Positions 1 to 6,070 of a stretch of DNA of 8,590 nucleotides are shown here, one piece after another. The stretch covers positions 1 to 8,590 of the forward strand of contig WRJY01000246.1 of NCBI GenBank assembly GCA_009778355.1, read 5' to 3'. Each line of letters opens with the position of its first letter. Position 1 is the stretch's first letter. The notes beneath the pieces were generated by a model. That model saw nothing but the letters and a program-made list of their open reading frames with translations. It had not been told where the DNA came from and ran no database searches. A program made the position numbers and the translations under genes. The DNA comes from Desulfovibrionaceae bacterium. Its GTDB lineage: Bacteria; Pseudomonadota; Gammaproteobacteria; Burkholderiales; Burkholderiaceae_C.

Positions 1-493
1 CGAGCACGATCACCGGCGGCTTGTGCACCAGCGCCTGCGCCACCAGCACGCGCCGCTTCATGCCGCCCGAAAGCTGGCGCATGTTGGCCTGGGCCTTGTC
101 GGCCAGCCCCAGGCCCTGCAGCAGTTCGTCGATCCAGGCATCGTTGCGGTGCAGACCGAAGTAGCCCGACTGGAACGACAGCGCCTCGCGCACGGTGAAG
201 AAAGGGTCGAACACCAGTTCCTGCGGCACGATGCCCAGATGCCGGCGCGCCTGCGCGTAGTCGGCCTGCACGTCGAAGCCATGCACCTTGACGTGGCCCG
301 CCGTAGGGCGCGCCAGACCGGCCAGGATGGAAATCAGCGTCGTCTTGCCCGCGCCATTGGGCCCGAGCAGGCCAAAAAATTCGCCGCCCTGAATATCGAA
401 GCTGACATCGTCCAGGGCCTTCAGGGGCGTGGCGCCGGGCCTGCCGGAAACCGGATAGACCTTGGACACCGACTGAAACGAAATGGCGGGCAT
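1..493 (-). CDS. ABC transporter ATP-binding protein, YadG/CcmA type (partial, C-terminus beyond window)
   Basis: The N-terminal 164 codons of an ABC ATPase are present, from the ATG at 493-491 to the window edge. Walker A GPNGAGKT is at about residues 44-51, the Q-loop glutamine (VPQE) at about 91, and the signature LSGGMKRR at about 141-148. The last visible residues, VIVL at 161-164, begin the Walker B strand; the DEP acids, D-loop and H-loop lie outside. The sequence resembles the YadG/ABC-2 exporter class, whose permease is usually the next gene; that gene is not visible here. The substrate is unknown. The gene starts 42 nt after the mlaB stop on the same strand, so it probably belongs to the mla transcript. 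The Shine-Dalgarno is poor, and a TAGAAT box at 509-504 could be an internal promoter. Family is confident; specific role is not. Confidence 0.88.
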   Translation of the reverse strand, partial: MPAISFQSVSKVYPVSGRPGATPLKALDDVSFDIQGGEFFGLLGPNGAGKTTLISILAGLARPTAGHVKVHGFDVQADYAQARRHLGIVPQELVFDPFFTVREALSFQSGYFGLHRNDAWIDELLQGLGLADKAQANMRQLSGGMKRRVLVAQALVHKPPVIVL

Positions 494-535
494 GAAGTCC
501 GCGATTCTACTTTTTGCGGTCACAGAGCCTGTTCA

Positions 536-844
536 TCAAGCCGCGGCCAGCACCACCGCGTGCGGCGCGGCGGGGTCGGGCAGCAGATCCAGCACGCCGT
601 ACAGCCCCGCCAGTTCGCGCAGGCGCGGCGGCAGCGCGCGCACCGCGAAGCCCTTGCCGTCGGCGATGCACTCGCGCCGGCACGCCAGCAGCACGGCCAG
701 CGCCGACGAGTCGAACCGCGTCAGCGCCGCGCCATCGACCAGCACCTGCGACTGCCCCTGGGCGCGCGCGGCCTGCAGCAGCATTTGCAGGCAAACTTCG
801 GCTTGGACGTGCGTCAACTCAGCGGGCAGCACCAGCATCGGCAT
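536..844 (-). CDS. mlaB: STAS-domain protein MlaB, regulator of the MlaFEDB transporter
   Basis: A 102-residue protein that is a single STAS domain. In the Mla system this small cytoplasmic protein binds the MlaF ATPase and is needed for complex stability and activity. The STAS core is visible as a VLVDGAAL strand followed by RFDSSALAVLL at about residues 43-53. The D-S-S-A site corresponds to the Asp-Thr/Ser-Ala/Gly-Leu motif of the family; the E. coli protein has Thr where Ser stands here, so a hydroxyl is kept. The start at 844 overlaps the end of mlaC by 26 nt, with an AAGG just upstream. A second in-frame ATG two codons in (838) is also possible. Position as the last mla gene supports the assignment, because STAS domains alone are short and divergent. 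Confidence 0.85.
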   Translation of the reverse strand: MPMLVLPAELTHVQAEVCLQMLLQAARAQGQSQVLVDGAALTRFDSSALAVLLACRRECIADGKGFAVRALPPRLRELAGLYGVLDLLPDPAAPHAVVLAAA

Positions 845-1463
845 TGGCCTTGTTGCGGTCGGCCAGGGAGCCGATCAGCCGGTCGATGCCGCCGGCATTG
901 ATTTGCTGGGAAAACTGCGGGCGGTAGTTGTCCACCAGCCACACGCCCAGCACATTCAGGTCATAGACTTTCCAGCCGCTGCCCTGGCCGGGGGTTTTTT
1001 CCATGCGGTAGTCGAGCTGCACCGGATCGCCCCGGCCCTTGACCAGGGTCTTGACCACCACCTCATTGTCGGCAGGCGAGGCGCGCAGGGGCAGCACGTC
1101 CACGGTCTGGTCGCCGATCTGCCTGAGCGCGCCGGCATAGGTGCGCACCAGCAATGTCTTGAACTCGGCTTGCAGGCGCTGGCGCTGCTCCGGCGTGGCC
1201 TGGCGCCAGCCGGGGCCGGTGGCCGAGGCCGTCATGCGGGTGAAGTTGACGTTGGGCATGATCCTGTCGTCAACGATGGCGATGATGTGATCGATGTCGC
1301 CTTTTTTCACCGCCTGATCGGCGCGAATGGCTTTCAGCACGTCATTGGACAGGCGCCCGATCATGACGTCCGGCGCCTCGTCGGCGGCGTGCGCCCACGG
1401 CGCGGCGGCAGCCAGCGCAATGGCCAGAAAGCCGGCTGCGGCCCGGCGTCGGTTGGTGTGCAT
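819..1463 (-). CDS. mlaC: MlaC periplasmic phospholipid-binding shuttle protein
   Basis: A 214-residue secreted protein. It has an Arg-rich n-region, a hydrophobic Ala/Leu core and a probable signal peptidase I site after AHA at residues 24-26, giving a mature protein of about 188 residues. The mature part matches the MlaC/Ttg2D family: a helical start with VLKAIRADQAV, then RTYAGALRQIGDQTV and a C-terminal DLNVLGVWLVDNYR block close to the family's conserved end. MlaC carries single phospholipids across the periplasm between the MlaA-porin complex and the MlaFEDB inner-membrane complex. The start is fixed by a strong AAGGAG at 1479-1474 and by the signal peptide. It lies 33 nt downstream of mlaA, and its end overlaps mlaB. 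Confidence 0.93.
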   Translation of the reverse strand: MHTNRRRAAAGFLAIALAAAAPWAHAADEAPDVMIGRLSNDVLKAIRADQAVKKGDIDHIIAIVDDRIMPNVNFTRMTASATGPGWRQATPEQRQRLQAEFKTLLVRTYAGALRQIGDQTVDVLPLRASPADNEVVVKTLVKGRGDPVQLDYRMEKTPGQGSGWKVYDLNVLGVWLVDNYRPQFSQQINAGGIDRLIGSLADRNKANADAGAAR

Positions 1464-1470
1464 GGTTTTG

Positions 1471-1479
1471 TCTCTCCTT
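1471..1479 (-). promoter_or_regulatory. Ribosome binding site of mlaC
   Basis: AAGGAGAGA lies 7-10 nt before the mlaC ATG at 1463. It is the clearest Shine-Dalgarno in the mla cluster; mlaF, mlaD, mlaA and the ABC gene have weak or no matches. It decides the mlaC start and suggests stronger translation of the soluble shuttle than of the membrane components, which is inference. Confidence 0.75.
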
Positions 1480-1531
1480 GCGGATGGCTCCGCGCGCTAA
1501 TGCCCGGCTTCGGCGGCGGATGGCTCCGCGC
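1480..1531 (-). repeat. 16-bp direct repeat, each copy a small hairpin, bracketing the mlaA stop codon
   Basis: The 16-mer GCGGATGGCTCCGCGC occurs at 1480-1495 and again at 1516-1531, 36 bp apart. Each copy contains GCGGA and TCCGC arms around a 4-nt loop, so each can fold as a 5-bp hairpin. On the coding strand the first copy lies inside the last codons of mlaA, and the second lies between the mlaA stop (1499-1497) and the mlaC Shine-Dalgarno. Sequences following the two copies differ, so this is not a simple longer tandem duplication. Confidence 0.8.
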
Positions 1532-2294
1532 TCGACGCCGCGGCCGCGGCAGGCGCCTGGCCCTCGTCGAGGTCGTAGCGTTCCTGGTTTTGCGGCGGAT
1601 TGCCATCGTAAATGTCGTTCAGGCGCTTTTGCAAATAGGCGTCGCGCCGGAACGTGTAGGAATCGAGCGCCGCCGCGTCGAGAAGGTCGCCCACCTCCAG
1701 CAGTTGCGAGCGCATATCGACGAACTGCGTGCCGTGCAGCGAGTTGCGCACCGGCACGTCGTGCACATAGGAGACCGGGTTGCCGTACCAGTCCGCCGGC
1801 AGCGCCACGGTGTCGCGCAGCGTGGACGGCCCCAGAATCGGCAGCACGAAATACGGCCCCGGCGGCACGCCCCAGTAACCCAGCGTCTGGCCAAAGTCCT
1901 CGCGGCGCCGCTGCAGGTGCATCTCGGTGGCCGGATCGAACACGCCGCCCAGCCCAAGGGTGGTGTTGATCGCCACGCGCCAGAACGAACTCAGCGCCCC
2001 CTCGGGCTTGGCTTGCAGCACGTTGTTGACGAACGACCAGACATCGCCCAGGTTGCTAAAGAAATTGCTGACGCCGGTGCGCACCAACTGCGGCAGCGCC
2101 GCCCTGTAGGCGAGCGCCACCGGCTTGAGGATGGCGCCGTCCACAGTGTCGTTGAAACTGGTCATGCCACGGTTGTAGCCTTCCCAGGGGTCGCGCGGAT
2201 CGGGGTGGGCGACACTGGCGCAGCCGGCCACCAGCGCGCACAGCGCGGCTGTCAGGCCGGCGCGCCTGATGGCGGTTGCTGCTTGAATTCTCAT
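1497..2294 (-). CDS. mlaA: MlaA (VacJ) outer-membrane lipoprotein
   Basis: A 265-residue lipoprotein. The signal sequence ends in the lipobox LVAGC, with the lipidated cysteine at residue 25. It is followed by the family hallmark DPWEGYNRGM at about 35-44 and by GPYFVLPILGPSTLRD at about 146-161, the most conserved block of VacJ proteins. MlaA sits in the outer membrane with porins and removes phospholipids from the outer leaflet, passing them to MlaC. The C-terminal 20 or so residues are an Ala/Ser-rich tail without clear fold, commonly variable. E. coli keeps mlaA apart from mlaFEDCB, while here it lies inside the operon between mlaD and mlaC, as I recall for other betaproteobacteria. The Shine-Dalgarno is weak (GAGAAAG). 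The gap after mlaD is 60 nt with no gene. Confidence 0.95.
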   Translation of the reverse strand: MRIQAATAIRRAGLTAALCALVAGCASVAHPDPRDPWEGYNRGMTSFNDTVDGAILKPVALAYRAALPQLVRTGVSNFFSNLGDVWSFVNNVLQAKPEGALSSFWRVAINTTLGLGGVFDPATEMHLQRRREDFGQTLGYWGVPPGPYFVLPILGPSTLRDTVALPADWYGNPVSYVHDVPVRNSLHGTQFVDMRSQLLEVGDLLDAAALDSYTFRRDAYLQKRLNDIYDGNPPQNQERYDLDEGQAPAAAAASSAEPSAAEAGH

Positions 2295-2354
2295 GGTCTT
2301 TCTCTGGCTGCCGTTGCTGTTTTTCTTCCGCCCGGGCGAGGCTCACAAAAACCC

Positions 2355-2858
2355 TCAAGGGGCGCCGCTGGCTGCAGGCTTGCCGCCCCCGCCGGAAGAC
2401 GCATTGCCCGCCGCGCTGTTGTACAAGAACTGACTGATCAGGTTCTCCAGCACCACCGCCGACTGCGTCTGCGTCACATTATCGCCCGCGGCCAGATTAT
2501 TCTCGGCGGCCCCCGGCTCGACGCCGATGTATTGGTCGCCCAGCAGCCCGCTGGTCAGAATCTTCAGCGAGCTGTCCTTGGGAAAGTGAAAGCGCTCGTC
2601 CATGTCCAGCGCGATGCGGGCCTGAAACCGCTGGTCGTCGAAACTGATGGCCGCCACCCGGCCCACCACCACGCCCGCGCTGCGCACCGCCGCCTTGGGC
2701 TTGAGACCGCCGATGTTGTCGAAGCTGGCCGTGATGCGGTAGGTGCGCTGAAAGTTCAGCGACAGCAGATTGGCCGACTGCAACGCCAGAAACAACAGCG
2801 CTGCCAACCCCAGCAGCACGAACAGCCCGACCCACAGATCATTTTTGGAGCGTCCCAT
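2355..2858 (-). CDS. mlaD: MlaD, MCE-domain phospholipid-transport protein
   Basis: A 167-residue inner-membrane-anchored periplasmic protein. One N-terminal transmembrane helix spans about residues 8-27 after a short cytoplasmic start. A single MCE domain follows at about 38-116, recognisable from TASFDNIGGLKPKAAVR, the GVVVGRV turn and the closing GLLGDQYIGVEPG. A helical segment after it (VLENLISQFLYN) matches the central pore helix, and the end is a Gly/Ala/Ser-rich tail. MlaD forms a hexameric ring on MlaE that channels lipid. Length is slightly below that of E. coli MlaD (about 183). The gene starts 23 nt after mlaE ends, with a poor AGGG ribosome site. Confidence 0.95.
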   Translation of the reverse strand: MGRSKNDLWVGLFVLLGLAALLFLALQSANLLSLNFQRTYRITASFDNIGGLKPKAAVRSAGVVVGRVAAISFDDQRFQARIALDMDERFHFPKDSSLKILTSGLLGDQYIGVEPGAAENNLAAGDNVTQTQSAVVLENLISQFLYNSAAGNASSGGGGKPAASGAP

Positions 2859-2881
2859 GTCTTGACCCTATAAGTTGCCAC

Positions 2882-3664
2882 TCACCGGTTGAACATCATG
2901 GCGGTGAGCATGAAGTCCAGCCCCAGCACCATCAGCGAGGCCATCACCACCGTGCGCGTGGTGGCGTGCGCCACCCCGTCGGCCGTCGGCTTGGCCAAGT
3001 ACCCTTGCAGCAGCGCGACGAAAGTCACCGTCACGCCGAACACCACGCTCTTGAGCACGCCATTGCCCAGGTCGTCCCACCAGTCCACGCCGCCCTGCAT
3101 CTGGCTCCAGAAAGCGCCCGGATCGACGCCGATCATCGGCACGCTGACCACCCAGCCGCCCATCACGCCGACCGCGTTGAACACCGCCGTCAGCAGCGGC
3201 ATGACGATCACCCCGGCCCAAAAGCGCGGCGCAATCACGCGCCGGATCGGGTCCACCGCCATCATCTCCATGGCGCTGAACTGCTCGCCCGCCTTCATCA
3301 GGCCAATCTCCGCCGTCAGCGACGTGCCCGCGCGGCCGGCAAACAGCAGCGCCGTCACCACCGGCCCCAGCTCGCGCAGCAGCGACAGCGCCACCATCAG
3401 CCCCACAGCCTCCGCCGAGCCGTAGCGTTGCAGGATGTTGTAGCCCTGCAAGGCCAGCACGAAGCCCACGAACAGGCCCGACACCCCGATGATCGCCAGC
3501 GAGTAATTGCCCAGAAAGTGAATCTGCTCGCGCACCAGCGCGAAGCGCCCGAACGTCGGCCCCGCCAGCCGCAGCAGGCGCCAGAACAGCCGCGCCGCAT
3601 AGCCCGCGCCGGCCAGCGCGCGGCGCACCGCGAAACCAGTGTCGGACGGGCGCCACCAGCTCAT
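2882..3664 (-). CDS. mlaE: MlaE, permease of the Mla phospholipid ABC transporter
   Basis: A 260-residue polytopic inner-membrane protein of the MlaE/YrbE permease family. The amphipathic N-terminal part (about 10-45) precedes hydrophobic segments near 55-75, 85-110, 148-177, 205-222 and 238-257. The family's conserved stretch RELGPVVTALLFAGRAGTS at about 97-115 is present, followed by AEIGLMKAGEQ at about 118-128, part of the region that contacts the ATPase. Two copies form the transmembrane core with two MlaF and the MlaD hexamer. The ATG overlaps the mlaF stop as ATGA at 3664-3661, which indicates translational coupling and equal production of the two partners. Confidence 0.96.
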   Translation of the reverse strand: MSWWRPSDTGFAVRRALAGAGYAARLFWRLLRLAGPTFGRFALVREQIHFLGNYSLAIIGVSGLFVGFVLALQGYNILQRYGSAEAVGLMVALSLLRELGPVVTALLFAGRAGTSLTAEIGLMKAGEQFSAMEMMAVDPIRRVIAPRFWAGVIVMPLLTAVFNAVGVMGGWVVSVPMIGVDPGAFWSQMQGGVDWWDDLGNGVLKSVVFGVTVTFVALLQGYLAKPTADGVAHATTRTVVMASLMVLGLDFMLTAMMFNR

Positions 3665-4491
3665 GGCCGCCCCCCTTGCTGCAAGCCAAAGTCCTGATCC
3701 ACGGTCGGGCCAGGGTAGTGAAACTGCACCGGCCCATCAATGTCGATGCCCACGAACTGACGCACCAGCGGGTCGGCGCTGGCGCGCACCTCGGCGGGCG
3801 TGCCCCGCGCGCGCACCTGGCCGTCGGCCAGGATGATGACCTGATCGGCAATCAGAAACGTCTCCGCCACGTCGTGCGACACCACGATGCTGGTAATGCC
3901 CAGCGCGTCGTTGAGCTTGCGGATCAGCCTGGCGGCGGTGCCCAGCGAAATCGGATCCAGCCCCGCGAACGGTTCGTCGTACATCACCAGTTCCGGGTCC
4001 AGCGCAATCGCCCGCGCCAGCGCCACCCGCCGCGCCATGCCGCCCGACACCTGCGCCGGCATCAAGTCGCGCGCGCCGCGCAGGCCCACCGCGCCCAGCT
4101 TCATCAGCACCACGTCGCGGATCAGCGCGTCCGACAGCCGCGTGTGCTCGCGCAGCGGAAAGGCCACGTTCTCGAACACGCTCAGGTCGGTAAACAGCGC
4201 CCCGAACTGAAACAGCATCCCCATGCGCCGCCGCGCCGCGTAAAGCTGCGCCTCGCTCATCGCCCCCACGTCCTGCCCGCCCAGCAGCACCTGCCCCTGC
4301 TGCGCACGCTGCTGGCCGCCAATCAGCCGCAGCGCCGTCGTCTTGCCGCCGCCCGAAGCGCCCATCAACGCCGTCACCTTGCCGCGCGGCACCGCCAGCG
4401 AAACGCCGCGCAGCACCGGCTGCTCGCCGTACCCGAAGGTAACGTCGCGCAACTCAACCAGCGTATCTTGGGGTAAGGAAATATCCGTCAT
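3661..4491 (-). CDS. mlaF: MlaF, ATPase of the Mla phospholipid ABC transporter
   Basis: A 276-residue ABC ATPase when started at the ATG at 4491. Walker A GASGGGKTT is at 44-52, the Q-loop FQFGALF near 94-100, the signature VSGGMARR at 148-155, Walker B LVMYDEP at 168-174 and the switch histidine in VVSHD at 206. The reading frame stays open to an ATG at 4629, but those 46 extra codons are Arg-rich and unlike the family. The ABC domain opening LVELRDVTFGYG follows the chosen start after ten residues, as expected. It energises lipid movement through MlaE and is controlled by MlaB. It is the first gene of the operon. No Shine-Dalgarno is visible: nine T residues sit where one would be expected. 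The stop overlaps the mlaE start. Confidence 0.95.
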   Translation of the reverse strand: MTDISLPQDTLVELRDVTFGYGEQPVLRGVSLAVPRGKVTALMGASGGGKTTALRLIGGQQRAQQGQVLLGGQDVGAMSEAQLYAARRRMGMLFQFGALFTDLSVFENVAFPLREHTRLSDALIRDVVLMKLGAVGLRGARDLMPAQVSGGMARRVALARAIALDPELVMYDEPFAGLDPISLGTAARLIRKLNDALGITSIVVSHDVAETFLIADQVIILADGQVRARGTPAEVRASADPLVRQFVGIDIDGPVQFHYPGPTVDQDFGLQQGGRP

Positions 4492-4494
4492 GCC

Positions 4495-4520
4495 AAAAAA
4501 AAACCAGCCAACGAACTGGC
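4495..4520 (-). other. T9 homopolymer preceded by a weak hairpin in the mlaF leader
   Basis: On the coding strand a run of nine T (4503-4495) ends 3 nt before the mlaF ATG. It is preceded by CCAG and CTGG arms (a 4-bp stem with an 8-nt loop), or alternatively GCCA and TGGC arms. The shape resembles a minimal intrinsic terminator, but the stem is very short and the run lies directly at the translation start. The bases are certain; a role in attenuation, transcript slippage or phase variation is inference. Confidence 0.4.
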
Positions 4521-4527
4521 GTCTGCG

Positions 4528-4533
4528 ATGATA
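4528..4533 (-). promoter_or_regulatory. Candidate -10 box of the mla operon promoter
   Basis: TATCAT on the minus strand, 5 of 6 matches to TATAAT, would place a transcription start near 4521, about 30 nt before mlaF. No convincing -35 box stands 16-18 nt upstream, so support is weak. The 182-nt gap between serS and mlaF holds no other gene, and I see no strong terminator after serS; read-through from serS is equally possible. Confidence 0.3.
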
Positions 4534-4673
4534 CCGGCCTGAGCTCAAGCCGCCGAACCGCCCCGAGGCCGTGACTTCGAGACGCTTGCTTGCCCTTTCT
4601 CTTTGGCCCGTTCCACGCAGAACCTGCAAGAGACGGCAACGGGCAGTTCCTTGCGTTCAGCCGTGCGGCGGTT

Positions 4674-5981
4674 TTACCCAACCGTTTCCAGCCCGCCCAG
4701 GTAGGGCCGCAGGGCTTTGGGCACGCTGATGGAACCGTCGGCCTGCTGATGATTTTCCAGCACGGCGACCAGGGCGCGGCCCACGGCCAGGCCGGAGCCG
4801 TTCAGGGTGTGCACCAGTTCGTTTTTGCCCTGCGCGGTCTTGAAGCGCGCCTGCATACGCCGGGCCTGGAAGGCCTCGCAGTTGCTGACGGAACTGATCT
4901 CGCGGTAGGCGTTCTGCGCCGGCACCCAGACTTCCAGGTCGTAGGTCTTGCTGGCGCCAAAGCCCATGTCGCCGGTGGCCAGCAGCATCACGCGGTAGGG
5001 CAGTTCGAGCTTTTGCAGAATGGCCTCGGCGTGGCCGACCATTTCTTCCAGCGCCTCGTAACTGCGCTCGGGGTGGGTGATCTGCACCATCTCGACTTTG
5101 TCGAATTGGTGCTGGCGGATCATGCCGCGCGTGTCGCGCCCGGCGCTGCCGGCCTCGGAGCGAAAGCACGGCGTGTGCGCGGTCAGCTTGATGGGCAATT
5201 CGCCCTCGGCCACGATGCGATCGCGCATCAGGTTGGTCAGCGACACCTCGGCGGTGGGGATCAGGTACAGGCGTTCGCCCTCGCCTTCCTGCCCGCCCTT
5301 TTTGGCGGCAAAAAGGTCGGCCTCGAACTTGGGCAACTGGCCGGTGCCGCGCAGCGTTTCGGCGTTGACGATGTAGGGCGTGTAGCACTCGGTGTAGCCG
5401 TGGCACTGCGTCTGCACGTCCAGCATGAACTGCGCCAGCGCGCGGTGCAGCCGGGCAATGGGCCCGCGCATGAAGGTAAAGCGCGTGCCGGCCAGCTTGA
5501 CGCCGGTTTCAAAGTCCAGCCCCAGCGGTTCGCCCAGTTCCACGTGGTCGCGCACCGGAAAGTCGAACGCGCGCGGCGCCAAGCCGTGCGGCGCCCAGCG
5601 GCGCACCTCCTGGTTGGCGGTTTCGTCGGGACCAACGGGCACGCTGGGGTGCGGCAGATTGGGCACCGCCAGCAGCAGCGCGCCCAGTTCGGACTGAATG
5701 GCGTCCAGCCGGGCGGCGCAGGCGTCGAACTCGTCCTTGATGGAGGTCACTTGCGCCATCAAGTCATCGGCGCTCTCGCCCTTGGCCTTGCGCTGGCCGA
5801 TCTGTTTGCTGGCGCTGTTGCGCAGGGCTTGCAGTTCCTCGGTGCGGGTCTGAATGGTCTTGCGCTCGGCCTCCAGCGTCTTGAACGCGGCCTCGTCAAG
5901 AAACGGCTGCGGGTCCTTGCGGGTCTTCAGGCGCGCCAGCACGGCGCCAAGGTCTTTGCGAAGCTGGATGGGGTCGAGCAT
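4674..5981 (-). CDS. serS: Seryl-tRNA synthetase
   Basis: A 435-residue class II aminoacyl-tRNA synthetase that charges tRNA-Ser (and tRNA-Sec where present) with serine in the cytoplasm. The N-terminal part (about 25-105) is the long coiled-coil arm that grips the tRNA, rich in Lys/Glu/Gln heptads. The catalytic domain shows LYLIPTAEVSLTN at about 238-250, motif 2 beginning FRSEAGSAGRDTRG at about 273-286 followed by HQFDKVE, and motif 3 NGSGLAVGRALVAVLENHQ at about 394-412. Length fits the bacterial enzyme (E. coli 430). The start MLDPIQLRKDL at 5981 is the family start; the frame extends to 6053, but those 24 codons are unrelated and contain the probable promoter. No Shine-Dalgarno precedes the ATG. 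Confidence 0.97.
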   Translation of the reverse strand: MLDPIQLRKDLGAVLARLKTRKDPQPFLDEAAFKTLEAERKTIQTRTEELQALRNSASKQIGQRKAKGESADDLMAQVTSIKDEFDACAARLDAIQSELGALLLAVPNLPHPSVPVGPDETANQEVRRWAPHGLAPRAFDFPVRDHVELGEPLGLDFETGVKLAGTRFTFMRGPIARLHRALAQFMLDVQTQCHGYTECYTPYIVNAETLRGTGQLPKFEADLFAAKKGGQEGEGERLYLIPTAEVSLTNLMRDRIVAEGELPIKLTAHTPCFRSEAGSAGRDTRGMIRQHQFDKVEMVQITHPERSYEALEEMVGHAEAILQKLELPYRVMLLATGDMGFGASKTYDLEVWVPAQNAYREISSVSNCEAFQARRMQARFKTAQGKNELVHTLNGSGLAVGRALVAVLENHQQADGSISVPKALRPYLGGLETVG

Positions 5982-5987
5982 CCGGCG

Positions 5988-5993
5988 ATTGTA
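5988..5993 (-). promoter_or_regulatory. Candidate -10 box of serS implying a leaderless mRNA
   Basis: TACAAT on the minus strand (5 of 6 matches to TATAAT) ends exactly 6 nt before the A of the serS ATG. With normal -10 to +1 spacing, transcription would begin at or next to the ATG itself. The region 17 nt further upstream has no good -35 match. The lack of a Shine-Dalgarno agrees with this reading but does not prove it. Confidence 0.4.
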
Positions 5994-6070
5994 GGCGGCG
6001 CGCCTCGCGCCGAGATGGATTGTGAGCCCAAAGCAGTAATGTCTCCTTTGCATGGTGCGAGGGGCTGCCC

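Noticed and set aside
524..535. AGAGCCTGTTCA next to the mlaB stop, 11 of 12 identical to the end of the edge repeat (8475-8486)
   Set aside because: No inverted partner, target duplication or interior of the repeat is found nearby; the short match alone is not enough to call a remnant.
483..2873. Very long plus-strand open frame (796 codons) across mlaB to mlaD
   Set aside because: It is antisense to six recognised genes, has His/Arg/Gln/Gly-rich composition typical of the complement of GC-rich coding DNA, and no domain. It is a shadow.
4492..4629. Upstream extension of mlaF to an ATG at 4629
   Set aside because: The 46 added residues are Arg-rich and unlike the family, run through the T9 tract and the candidate promoter, and the ABC domain starts properly after the ATG at 4491.
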